Below, in pieces: positions 42,397 through 50,220 of a DNA stretch of 64,000 bases (the stretch's first letter is position 1; each line of letters starts with the position of its first letter). The stretch lies in NCBI RefSeq assembly GCF_947492365.1, contig NZ_CANLMB010000001.1, positions 372,001-436,000 of the forward strand. Reading direction: 5' to 3'. A program made the position numbers and the translations under genes. The notes under the pieces were generated by a model. The model ran no database searches. It was not told the origin of the DNA and saw only the letters and a program-made list of their open reading frames with translations. Source of the DNA: an uncultured Erythrobacter sp. (GTDB lineage: Bacteria > Pseudomonadota > Alphaproteobacteria > Sphingomonadales > Sphingomonadaceae).

Positions 42397-43551
42397 TTAC
42401 CAGAAGAAGTCGTGAATCACGTCGACCACTTCGCCGGTATAGATATCGACCAGCACGACATCGTCGTAATAGCGCACCCAGCGATACGGTCCGTAGACCT
42501 CGGGCAGGCGGTACGACCATGGGTCGTTGATGTAGTAGCGCGATCCGAAGAACAGGCTGTCGAGATAGAAGCCGATGCTCAAGCGGTTGTAACGGTGCGC
42601 GCGGTACGGGGCGTAGTAACGACCCAGGCGGAAGATGCTGCGGTTCGCGCGGCGATAGTCACGCCAGCGATAGCGGCGGTTGTCGCGCCAGGTCTGGCGG
42701 TTCCACCGGCGGTAGGCGCGGCGCTCTGCACGGCGATCTGCCCGGCGCTCGGCCCGGCGTTCAGCACGGCGGCCGTCTCTTACACCGTCACGGTAGTCAC
42801 GGCGGACCCTGCGGTCACTGCGGCGGTCATAGCGGCGCTCTGCGCGGCGGTCCGACCGGCGTTCTGCACGGCGATCAGCGCGCCGATCACCGCGGCGCTC
42901 AACCCGGTCGGCCCTGCGATCACCGCGACGCTCGACCCGGTCCGCGCGGCGGTCACCGCGGCGTTCTACACGGTCGGCACGGCGGTCTGTGCGGCGATCA
43001 ACGCGGCCTGCGGCACCGTCACGGCCCCGACGCTCAAGCCGGTCCGAACGGCGGTCTCCGCGGCGCTCTGTCCGGTCTGCGCGGCGATCCGAGCGACGGT
43101 CAACGCGATCAGCGCGGCGGTCTGTGCGGCGATCTACCCGGTCTGCCCTGCGGTCCGCACGGCGGGCGGGTCTGCTCTGCGTGCGCGGTTCGGCCCTGCG
43201 TTCAGCGCGACGTTCTGCACGTCGTTCCGAGCGGCGTTCTGCACGGGGCTCGTCGCGTCTTTCAGCACGTCGTTCAGCACGTCGCGGCGTAGCTCTGCGC
43301 GACTGGCGCTCCACATTTTGTGTCGAGCGGCTGCGCTCCATTTCTGATCGGTCGCTCCAGGACTGGCCGCGCTGGGCGCGGCGCTCACTGCGTCGTTGGG
43401 CGCGGCGATCCTGCCTCGACTGTTCGGCTTCTGCGCTGGCCTCGGCTGCACCGGCGCTCGCCGCGTGAGCAACTTGCGCAGGAGCAAACGCCGCCATTGC
43501 AAATGCAAGGGCGGACAGGGCGCTGCCTCTGAGTAACAGGGTGATATCCAT
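42397..43551 (-). CDS. RcnB-like periplasmic protein with a giant Arg-rich repeat region
   Basis: A 384-residue exported protein. The signal peptide ends near VAHAAS. The last roughly 90 residues (SIGFYLDSLFFGSRYYINDP, WVRYYDDVVLVDIYTGEVVDVI) match the RcnB fold found in many alphaproteobacteria and named after a periplasmic Ni/Co homeostasis protein. Between them lie about 230 residues of RRADR, RRSDR, RRAER and VERRGDR repeats, so the protein is extremely basic yet periodic. I chose ATG 43551 because it gives a proper signal peptide. Metal binding is unproven for this branch. A terminator follows. Confidence 0.8.
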   Translation of the reverse strand: MDITLLLRGSALSALAFAMAAFAPAQVAHAASAGAAEASAEAEQSRQDRRAQRRSERRAQRGQSWSDRSEMERSRSTQNVERQSRRATPRRAERRAERRDEPRAERRSERRAERRAERRAEPRTQSRPARRADRRADRVDRRTDRRADRVDRRSDRRADRTERRGDRRSDRLERRGRDGAAGRVDRRTDRRADRVERRGDRRADRVERRGDRRADRVERRGDRRADRRAERRSDRRAERRYDRRSDRRVRRDYRDGVRDGRRAERRAERRADRRAERRAYRRWNRQTWRDNRRYRWRDYRRANRSIFRLGRYYAPYRAHRYNRLSIGFYLDSLFFGSRYYINDPWSYRLPEVYGPYRWVRYYDDVVLVDIYTGEVVDVIHDFFW

Positions 43552-43750
43552 AATGTGCCTCCAGTGTCGCCGCCCCACCACTTACGGCTTGATTGATAGT
43601 CCTGCCGGTCCTTTCCGACCGATACAACTGTGTAATACGGGCGAGTCGCTGACAGCATCCTGAACCGGCTGGTAAGGGCTACGTTAATGTTGGACTGCGT
43701 TTTTCTGAACACCTTGACCCTTCCCCGCAAAGCCACGATGGCGCAGATCC

Positions 43751-44338
43751 ATGTTTGAATCGCTAGAAGATGTGCATCGAGACCTTGCCGCCCGGCTTGA
43801 GGTTGCGGCGAGTGACCGGCGATCCGGCATGCATGTGCCTGCGGTCGTAACCAGCGATGTCGATGCGCGCACAATGGTCTTGCGTGAGTTTGACCCGCAG
43901 TCATGGAGCCTTCGTTTCCACACCGATTGCCGCGCTCCCAAGGTTACAGCTATCGAGGCGGATCCGCGCATGGCGGTGCTGTTCTATGACAGGTCCGCCA
44001 AGGTCCAGATCCGTGTGCGGGGGATCGGCGAGGTCCTGCGCGAAGGGCCTCTGGTCGAAGCTGCGTGGCAGGAAAGCGATAACTTCGCCCGCCGCTGCTA
44101 TCTGGGCGAAGGGCCCGGCGCATTAGCCGATGCGCCCACATCCGGTCTGCCCAGCGAATTTGAAGGGATCGAGCCGAGCGATGAGCAGATCATCCCTGCA
44201 CGGCCCAACTTCGCCATTGTACGTGTCGAGTTGCGCGAGCTGGATTGGTTCTACCTCGCCCATACCGGGCATATCCGCGCGCAGTTCGAACGCGGTGAAA
44301 GCGCGCAGGATTGGCGCGGAATTTGGGCCGCGCCCTAA
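43751..44338 (+). CDS. Pyridoxamine 5'-phosphate oxidase-like flavoprotein
   Basis: A 195-residue PNPOx-like split-barrel protein: MHVPAVVTSDVDARTMVLREFDPQSWSLRFHTDCRAPKV holds the FMN-phosphate binding residues and AVLFYDRSAKVQIRVRG the second half of the barrel. It lacks the full C-terminal signature of PdxH, so it is probably a different flavin or heme-binding member. Divergent from the rcnB-like gene; its stop overlaps the GGDEF gene's stop by 4 bp (convergent). Confidence 0.8.
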   Translation: MFESLEDVHRDLAARLEVAASDRRSGMHVPAVVTSDVDARTMVLREFDPQSWSLRFHTDCRAPKVTAIEADPRMAVLFYDRSAKVQIRVRGIGEVLREGPLVEAAWQESDNFARRCYLGEGPGALADAPTSGLPSEFEGIEPSDEQIIPARPNFAIVRVELRELDWFYLAHTGHIRAQFERGESAQDWRGIWAAP

Positions 44339-45057
44339 GCTGCGGCGGCACCTCTGCCACCAGCGGCCCGTGCCTCGCGTGCGGGTTCAGGAGCAGGCAG
44401 GAACTTCACTTCCTCCCATTCGCTCGCCACGATGATCCGGTCCTCGCCATGCGATTGCGCGGCGTCGAGCGCGGCGTTGGCGCGGGCGCGCAGATCGTCG
44501 TCGCTTTCTCCGTTAAGCCGCTCGGCCACGCCAAAGCTGGCGGTGAGGCGCATGCCTTCATCAAGACCCGGCACCGGCGTTTGAGCGAGCCTTTGCATCA
44601 GCCTTTGCGCGATGGCGCCCGCTTCGTTTTCGCTTGCTCCCTTGGCCACGATCACGATGCTTTCGTCTTCGGCGCTGGTAACGATGTCAGTTCCGCGAAC
44701 ACCGGCGCGCATGACCTGAGCAACCTGCGCAATCGCCTCTGAGCGGGTGTCCTGACCCCAGACCTGCCGGATTTGCGCGGCGTGGTCGATGCGGCCGCTC
44801 AAGACGGCGGTTTTGGCTGGCGATTGAACAGTCTTGCGGGGTGTGTGGTCGGCAACTGCACTCGCGCGGGCTTCGAAAGTCGGTCGGTCGAACAATCCCG
44901 TCAGAGGATCGGCAGATTCGGTCCGGCGAGCCATGGCGCGAAAGGCGAACATGGCCAACACCGAAATGACCGCAATCGTTGCGATCAGCATCAGGTCCGA
45001 TACGCCTGATCCCCACGCCACGCCAGTTCCGGCTAACGCGCTTTCGACTACGCCCAT
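44335..45057 (-). CDS. Membrane-anchored degenerate GGDEF domain protein
   Basis: A 240-residue protein with one N-terminal transmembrane helix (about 20-42) and a GGDEF domain starting at DPLTGLFDRPTFEARA (50-65). The signature loop that should read GG(D/E)EF after RGTDIV reads TSAEDES, so the active-site glycines and Asp/Glu set are lost and cyclic-di-GMP synthesis is unlikely. The rest of the fold (SIVIVAKG, LTASFGVAERL) is preserved, so it may act as a binding or scaffold protein. Confidence 0.75.
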   Translation of the reverse strand: MGVVESALAGTGVAWGSGVSDLMLIATIAVISVLAMFAFRAMARRTESADPLTGLFDRPTFEARASAVADHTPRKTVQSPAKTAVLSGRIDHAAQIRQVWGQDTRSEAIAQVAQVMRAGVRGTDIVTSAEDESIVIVAKGASENEAGAIAQRLMQRLAQTPVPGLDEGMRLTASFGVAERLNGESDDDLRARANAALDAAQSHGEDRIIVASEWEEVKFLPAPEPAREARAAGGRGAAAA

Positions 45058-45230
45058 GAAAGTGCCCCTCTTTTCCCTATCGGTAAGGGGAATGCCCTAT
45101 GCGCGGTTAAAGGGGCGTAAAGGACGAAAGGCATTTGTGGCGCGTAGGCAGGAGCGGTTGGATTCGGTCTTCAAAGAGCCAGCGACGAATGAAGCGGGCG
45201 TTTGACGGGGTGGGAAATGCGAGGGTTCGT

Positions 45231-45270
45231 CGTCACCCCGGGCTTGACCCGGGGTCCCGCTTACTTCTTC
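45231..45270. repeat. Half palindromic repeat upstream of the GIY-YIG gene
   Basis: The sequence CGTCACCCCGGGCTTGACCC followed by GGGGTCCCGCTTACTTCTTC is one arm of the palindrome found complete at 45615-45707. It contains its own CCCCGGGCTTGACCCGGGG hairpin and ends 8 bp before the GIY-YIG start. Confidence 0.75.
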
Positions 45271-45278
45271 TTTGCCCC

Positions 45279-45578
45279 ATGGATCGCGAGAAGCACGGCG
45301 GTTGGACCTACATCATGGCGGACCGCTATCGCGGGACGATCTATGTTGGGGTGACTTCGGATCTGTCCGCGCGCGTCAGCCGGCACCGGTCTGGCAAAGG
45401 CTCCGATTTCTGCGCGCGGTACGAGCTAAAACGGCTGGTCTGGGCGGAGAGCTTCGCGAGCATCGAGGAAGCGATCACTTTCGAGAAACGCCTCAAACGC
45501 TGGCGACGCGATTGGAAGCTCGACCTGATCGAAAAGGCGAACCCCGATTGGGCCGACCTCTACGATCACCTGATCTGA
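45279..45578 (+). CDS. Small GIY-YIG nuclease domain protein
   Basis: A 99-residue stand-alone GIY-YIG domain. The GIY-like strand is WTYIMADRYRGTIYVGVTSDL (about 9-29), the catalytic-type arginine is in RVSRHRSGKG (about 32-41), and the glutamate is in IEEAITFEKRLKRWRRDWK. It ends NPDWADLYDHL, the usual end of this small UPF0213/endonuclease group. ATG 45279 fits; the frame continues upstream only because the repeat is open. It is bracketed by palindromic repeats, so it may be a selfish or repeat-processing nuclease. Confidence 0.85.
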   Translation: MDREKHGGWTYIMADRYRGTIYVGVTSDLSARVSRHRSGKGSDFCARYELKRLVWAESFASIEEAITFEKRLKRWRRDWKLDLIEKANPDWADLYDHLI

Positions 45579-45614
45579 GCACCCCCTCTATCCCGTCATC
45601 CGAAACAACACTCT

Positions 45615-45707
45615 CCGTCATACCGGACTTGATCCGGCATCCCGCTAACTTCCGGCTTGGCGCGCGGGAACAAGAAGCGGGACCCCGGATCAAGTCCGGG
45701 GTGACGG
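45615..45707. repeat. Full palindromic repeat downstream of the GIY-YIG gene
   Basis: The left arm CCGTCATACCGGACTTGATC (from 45615, continuing CCGGCATCCCGCT) and right arm (45675-45707, ending GGGGTGACGG) are inverted copies over about 33 bp with few mismatches. A 26-bp centre joins them. The same arm lies upstream of the GIY-YIG gene at 45231-45270. It ends 30 bp before the stop of the TIR gene and may terminate both convergent genes. Confidence 0.85.
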
Positions 45708-45737
45708 ATGGCGCGTACGAAGAGCGAAATAGACCGT

Positions 45738-46661
45738 TCACAACTCCGACAGGTCAATGCCTCTGACATTGCCATTCTCAAATTGAACTACAGCTATGTT
45801 ACCCTTAATGCTCCGAATGATGCCTTTTCCATATGCGTTATGGTTCACTGAATCACCAATGGCTGGCGAAGAAGACGCGAGCGCCTGCCCAAGAATATCT
45901 CCAACGCTTGGTTCGTGATCCAATCCCTTAGTATTTGAATTAGCTTCTTCCACAAGGCGTCGCCAATACTGCTTGTTACCCGTTTGATTGACATAGGGGA
46001 TCAACTCGGCGACTGCGTCCCTTGGAAGTGTTCTACGCATCTCAGATTGTTCTAAGAGTGTCTCGCTTACGTCTGCTTCAATCGAATCAATTGTGGATTC
46101 AATTCCATCAATGCGAGAGCCTATTCTTTGAAGAAGGCTATAAACATCTTGAATCTTTAGCGCTTTCTCAGACTTAGGAGATGCTGCGGGGACGTTCCCG
46201 AGCTGGCCTTCTAACGCCGGCCACATTGCGTCAAATCGCCTGTCGATCGGCTCGGGAGGCAGCTCCCAAAGCTTGCCGAAACTTTGAACCACCGCGTGAA
46301 TATCTTCCTTTGCAAATGACTTGCTCTGAAACTGATTCAGGGGAGTGTCAGCAATGTCACCCACTGAGATATCCCATAGCAATGGCACGACGTTTGAATT
46401 TGCTAGCCGCTTTGAAATCGCTCCAGCCTCAAAGTTAAGCCAAGGGGCGCCTTTGTTTTCGTCTGTAACAAGAATAAGTCCTGCGTCGCAGCTATCCAGC
46501 GCCTGTGCAATTTCATCACTCCATCGCCTTCCGCTATCTATCTCTTTCGAGAGGAAGATATCGTTTATTCCAAGGACATCTTGGAAAAATGTTTTCAATA
46601 TTGGGGCGATCTGACCAGCTTGCGCACGGGACCAGCTGACGAAGAGGCGATGCTTTGACAT
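45738..46661 (-). CDS. TIR domain protein with coiled coil and C-terminal Tudor-like domain
   Basis: A 307-residue protein. Residues 1-155 are a TIR domain: RLFVSWSRAQAG (first strand), LGINDIFLSKEIDSG, and WLNFEAGAI with E78 as the likely catalytic glutamate of an NAD-cleaving TIR. Residues about 164-206 form a helical, probably coiled-coil, linker. The last 45 residues (GDSVNHNAYGKGIIRSIKGNIAVVQFENG) look like the Tudor/KOW module at the C-terminus of UvrD/PcrA. The gene is clearly AT-richer than its surroundings, starts 9 bp after the ettA stop and ends beside a palindromic repeat. A role in phage defence is inferred. I know no established system with this order of domains. Confidence 0.82.
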   Translation of the reverse strand: MSKHRLFVSWSRAQAGQIAPILKTFFQDVLGINDIFLSKEIDSGRRWSDEIAQALDSCDAGLILVTDENKGAPWLNFEAGAISKRLANSNVVPLLWDISVGDIADTPLNQFQSKSFAKEDIHAVVQSFGKLWELPPEPIDRRFDAMWPALEGQLGNVPAASPKSEKALKIQDVYSLLQRIGSRIDGIESTIDSIEADVSETLLEQSEMRRTLPRDAVAELIPYVNQTGNKQYWRRLVEEANSNTKGLDHEPSVGDILGQALASSSPAIGDSVNHNAYGKGIIRSIKGNIAVVQFENGNVRGIDLSEL

Positions 46662-46670
46662 TTGCGCTAA

Positions 46671-48344
46671 TTACCGCGTCAACTTCTTATAAGCCAGCCT
46701 TGTAGGCCGGTCCGCCGCATCACCCAGCCTGCGCCGTTTGTCTTCCTCATACGACTCAAAGTTCCCCTCGAACCACTCGACGTGGGAGTTGCCCTCAAAC
46801 GCCAGAATGTGCGTTGCGAGGCGGTCGAGGAAGAAACGGTCGTGCGAGATGACCACGGCGCAGCCGGCGAAGTTCTCGATTGCGTCTTCGAGTGCGCCCA
46901 ATGTCTCGACGTCGAGGTCGTTGGTTGGTTCGTCGAGCAGCAGCACGTTGCCGCCTTGCTTGAGCATTTTGGCCATGTGCACGCGGTTGCGTTCGCCGCC
47001 TGACAGTTTGCCGACATTCTTCTGCTGGTCGCCGCCCTTGAAGTTGAACGCGCCCACATAGGCGCGGGTCGAGGTGTCGTGGCCGTTGACCTGCATGTAA
47101 TCGAGCCCGTCGGAGATTTCCTCCCAGACGTTGTTCTTGGGGTTCAGGTCATCGCGGCTTTGGTCGACATAGCCCAGATGGACTGTCTCGCCGATTTCGA
47201 TCGAGCCGGTGTCGGGGGTTTCCTGCCCCGTAATCATGCGGAACAGCGTCGATTTACCCGCGCCATTGGGGCCGATCACGCCGACAATGCCACCGGGGGG
47301 CAGCATGAAGGACAGGTTTTCGAACAGCAGCTTGTCGCCGTAAGCTTTCGAGATGTTTTTCGCCTCGATCACCTTGCCGCCGAGGCGCTCGGGTACCTGA
47401 ATTACGATTTGCGCTTTGCCCGGTGCGCGTCCGGCCTGCGCTTCCTGCAATTGCTCGAACTTGCGGATACGCGCTTTGGACTTGGTCTGGCGCGCGGCAG
47501 GCGTCTGCCTGATCCATTCCAGCTCGCGGGATAGCGCTTTCTGCTTGCCCGATTCCTCGCGGCTTTCCTGTTCGAGACGCTTGGCTTTCTTCTCCAGATA
47601 GGTCGAGTAATTGCCCTCGTACGGGTAGTAGGTACCGCGATCGAGTTCGAGGATCCACTCCACCACATTGTCGAGGAAGTAGCGATCGTGGGTGATCATC
47701 AGGACGGCGCCTGCATATTCCTTGAGGTGGTTTTCAAGCCATTCGACGCTTTCTGCATCCAAGTGGTTGGTCGGCTCGTCGAGCAGCAGGATCGACGGCT
47801 TCTGGATCAGCAGGCGGGTAAGCGCAACGCGGCGCTTCTCACCGCCTGAAAGGTTGTCGACCGCCATGTCCGAAGGCGGGCAGCGCAGGGCCTCCATCGC
47901 GATCTCGAGCTGGTTGTCGAGCGTCCAGCCATCGACCGCGTCAATCTTGGTCTGGAGGTCGGCCATTTCATCGCCGAGCTTCTCGTAGTCAGCATCAGGC
48001 TCTGCCATTTGCGCAGCGACTGCGTTGTAACGGTCGACGAGATCAGCGGTTTCGCGCGCGCCGTCCTTGACGTTTTCGAGAACGGTTTTGGACGTGTCGA
48101 GCTCAGGCTCCTGCGGCAGATAGCCGACGGTGATGTTCTCGCCCGGCCATGCCTCGCCAGTGAAATCGGTGTCGATACCTGCCATGATCTTCATCAGCGT
48201 CGATTTGCCCGCACCATTGGGGCCGACAATGCCGATCTTCGCGCCTTGATAGAATTGCAGGTTGATGTTCGCGAGCACCGGCTTTTGCGCGCCGGGGAAG
48301 CTCTTGGTCATGCCCTTCATTACGAAGGCGTATTGCGCGGCCAT
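46671..48344 (-). CDS. ettA: Energy-dependent translational throttle protein, ABC-F
   Basis: A 557-residue ABC-F ATPase with two nucleotide-binding domains: Walker A GPNGAGKST in both, signature motifs LSGGEKRR and LSGGERNR, and Walker B LLLLDEPTNHLD and LLLDEPTNDLD. The inter-domain linker and arm correspond to EttA, which binds the ribosomal E site and gates elongation according to ATP/ADP. I chose ATG 48344 (MAAQYAFVMKGMTKSFP is the family N-terminus). Confidence 0.95.
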   Translation of the reverse strand: MAAQYAFVMKGMTKSFPGAQKPVLANINLQFYQGAKIGIVGPNGAGKSTLMKIMAGIDTDFTGEAWPGENITVGYLPQEPELDTSKTVLENVKDGARETADLVDRYNAVAAQMAEPDADYEKLGDEMADLQTKIDAVDGWTLDNQLEIAMEALRCPPSDMAVDNLSGGEKRRVALTRLLIQKPSILLLDEPTNHLDAESVEWLENHLKEYAGAVLMITHDRYFLDNVVEWILELDRGTYYPYEGNYSTYLEKKAKRLEQESREESGKQKALSRELEWIRQTPAARQTKSKARIRKFEQLQEAQAGRAPGKAQIVIQVPERLGGKVIEAKNISKAYGDKLLFENLSFMLPPGGIVGVIGPNGAGKSTLFRMITGQETPDTGSIEIGETVHLGYVDQSRDDLNPKNNVWEEISDGLDYMQVNGHDTSTRAYVGAFNFKGGDQQKNVGKLSGGERNRVHMAKMLKQGGNVLLLDEPTNDLDVETLGALEDAIENFAGCAVVISHDRFFLDRLATHILAFEGNSHVEWFEGNFESYEEDKRRRLGDAADRPTRLAYKKLTR

Positions 48345-48457
48345 GTGGCAGTCCTTTGGAAAAATCGTGTGTGTGATTGCTTGCGCGCCCAGATAGTCGG
48401 CGCGCCCCCACAGGGCAAGCTGGACTTGGGCCCCATCGCTCGATAGCACGCTGTCTC

Positions 48458-49888
48458 ATGAAAAAGACACTCTTCGCGCTTGCCGCGCTTTCGCTTCCTG
48501 TTGCAGCTTTCGCCGATGGCCATGCCGAGACTTCGACCGACCCGCATATGTCGGTTGAGGCGATGGCTGATGCGACTTTGACGCAGGACACAATCGCGTG
48601 GGATTTCGTCGAAGGGATCACAACCGAAGTTGGCCCGCGTCAGGCAGGGACCGAGGCTGAAACACGCGCGCGCGAGTGGGCGGTGGCGTGGCTGATCGAA
48701 AACGGCTTTGAAAATGTCGCGGATGAGCCGTTCGAGATGGAGACATGGGTGCCCGGCAATCTGGCGACTGCGCGGGTCACGGCTCCCTTTGCGCAGGACA
48801 TGGTGATCCAGCCGCTCGGCAACAGCGCACCGACGCCGGTTGGTGGGCTAGAGGCAGAGGTGGTGTTCTTCCGCACTGTGGCCGAACTCGCGGCGGCTCC
48901 CGAAGGTTCGCTGGACGGCAAGATCGCTTATATCAGCCACGAAATGCGCCGCGCGCAGGACGGCTCGCATTACGGGTTTGCCGGCCCCGCGCGCTGGGTC
49001 GCATCGGGCATTGCTGCGAGCAAGGGCGCGGCGGCGACCGTCATCAAATCGGTTGGCACCGACTATCACCGCAACCCGCATACGGGCGGCACCAGCTGGC
49101 CTGAGGGCGTTTCGCCCACTCCGGCCGGCGCTCTCTCGATCCCCGATGCGGAGAACCTTGAGCGGATGTTCGCGCGTGCAGATGGACGTCCGATCACCAT
49201 GCGGATCGAGATGAACCCCGAATTCATCGGCACCACGATCAGCGGCAATGTCGTGGGCGAGATCGTCGGTCGCAACCCCGATCTCCCGCCGGTTTTGATC
49301 GCGTGTCACATTGACAGCTGGTGGAATGCGCCGGGTGCCTTTGACGATGGCGCAGGCTGCGGGATTGTTGCTGCGGCTGCGCTCCATGTGTCGCACACTG
49401 GTCAGCCCTTGCGCACGATCCGTGTGCTGTTTGCAGGTGCAGAGGAAGTGGGCCTGTGGGGCAGCCGCGCCTATTCCGAGGCGCATATCGACGAACATAT
49501 CGGGGTCGGTCTGGAGAGCGACTTTGGTGCGGACCGTATCTGGCGATTTGAAAGCAACTTCCGCGAGAGCAACCCCGATCTCCACGCAAGGCTGGCAGCG
49601 TCGGTCGCGCGCTTCGGTGTGGCGGGTTCGACGATTACTGCAAGCGGCGGAGCAGACATCAACATCTCGCGCGATCAGGGAGGGGCGATCATCGACCTTC
49701 AGCAGGACGGGACGCGCTATTTCGACCTGCACCACACGCCCGACGACACGCTCGACAAGATCGATCCGGTGCAGCTGCGCCAGAATGTCGCGGTGTGGAC
49801 GCAGATTGTCGGCATTCTCGCCAACGAACCGCGCTCGATCCAGACGGGCGGTCCGATCCCCAGCGCTCCTGCGATCATGGAAGAGTAA
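48458..49888 (+). CDS. Secreted M28 family zinc metallopeptidase
   Basis: A 476-residue exported peptidase. The signal peptide ends near AFADG; a protease-associated-type insert lies in the middle; the M28 metal site is visible as ACHIDSWWNAPGAFDDGAG (His and bridging Asp), FAGAEEVGLWGS (catalytic and ligand Glu), ESDFGAD and, near the end, DLHHTPDDTLD. It is likely an aminopeptidase or carboxypeptidase in the periplasm or medium. Divergent from ettA; the start at ATG 48458 gives the signal peptide. Confidence 0.9.
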   Translation: MKKTLFALAALSLPVAAFADGHAETSTDPHMSVEAMADATLTQDTIAWDFVEGITTEVGPRQAGTEAETRAREWAVAWLIENGFENVADEPFEMETWVPGNLATARVTAPFAQDMVIQPLGNSAPTPVGGLEAEVVFFRTVAELAAAPEGSLDGKIAYISHEMRRAQDGSHYGFAGPARWVASGIAASKGAAATVIKSVGTDYHRNPHTGGTSWPEGVSPTPAGALSIPDAENLERMFARADGRPITMRIEMNPEFIGTTISGNVVGEIVGRNPDLPPVLIACHIDSWWNAPGAFDDGAGCGIVAAAALHVSHTGQPLRTIRVLFAGAEEVGLWGSRAYSEAHIDEHIGVGLESDFGADRIWRFESNFRESNPDLHARLAASVARFGVAGSTITASGGADINISRDQGGAIIDLQQDGTRYFDLHHTPDDTLDKIDPVQLRQNVAVWTQIVGILANEPRSIQTGGPIPSAPAIMEE

Positions 49889-49891
49889 TCT

Positions 49892-49920
49892 GAGGGGGCA
49901 GTCCGGTGGCAGTCCCCCTC
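49892..49920. terminator. Hairpin between the M28 gene and tRNA-Pro
   Basis: GAGGGGG (49892-49898) pairs with CCCCCTC (49914-49920) and the pair extends by a T/A. The loop is 15 nt and AAAATGG follows on the + strand. It lies between convergent units and is a fair candidate for a bidirectional terminator, without a good T-tract. Confidence 0.4.
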
Positions 49921-49933
49921 AAAATGGTTGAAA

Positions 49934-50010
49934 TGGTCGGGGAGAGAGGATTCGAACCTCCGACCCCCTGTACCCAAAACAGGTGCGCTACCTGGCTGCG
50001 CCACTCCCCG
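49934..50010 (-). tRNA. tRNA-Pro (anticodon TGG)
   Basis: The minus strand folds as a standard 77-nt tRNA including an encoded CCA. The acceptor CGGGGAG pairs with CTCCCCG, the anticodon loop TTTTGGG gives TGG, and the T-arm is GGAGGTTCGAATCCTC. The 5' C and the acceptor identity fit tRNA-Pro. Confidence 0.95.
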
Positions 50011-50050
50011 AACCGATTTCAACTGCCATGCCGCTATTCACGTGAATTCC

Positions 50051-50127
50051 TGGTGGGCCCGGCAGGACTCGAACCCGCGACCTAGCCGTTATGAGCGGCC
50101 AGCTCTAACCAACTGAGCTACAGGCCC
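50051..50127 (-). tRNA. tRNA with CAT anticodon, probably tRNA-Ile2 (lysidine-modified)
   Basis: The minus strand gives a 77-nt tRNA with encoded CCA. The acceptor GGGCCTG pairs with CGGGCCC (one G-T), and the anticodon loop is CTCATAA. The anticodon arm and variable region (GCCGCTCATAACGGC then TAGGTC) look more like E. coli tRNA-Ile2(CAU) than elongator Met. TilS would convert C34 to lysidine. Elongator Met cannot be fully excluded by eye. Confidence 0.85.
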
Positions 50128-50220
50128 ATAGGTCCCAAGAATTCGCCGTAGTGGCAAAAGCAGCGCCGCCTCTACAGCGCTCTCAGCCAAGACACAAGCA
50201 TCACTGTTGGCCGATTGTGA

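Noticed and set aside
42700..43350. Dense short repeats that might be a satellite or CRISPR
   Set aside because: They are in-frame Arg/Asp/Glu codon repeats within the RcnB-like gene.
45738..46661. Full defence island with restriction, Abi or CBASS genes
   Set aside because: Only the TIR gene and the GIY-YIG gene are accessory; the flanking genes are ettA and a GGDEF gene, so this is a small patch and not a multi-gene island.
49934..50127. tRNA pair as the attachment site of an integrated island
   Set aside because: No integrase, no repeated tRNA 3' end nearby, and the AT-richer TIR gene is about 3 kb away on the far side of ettA and a peptidase gene.
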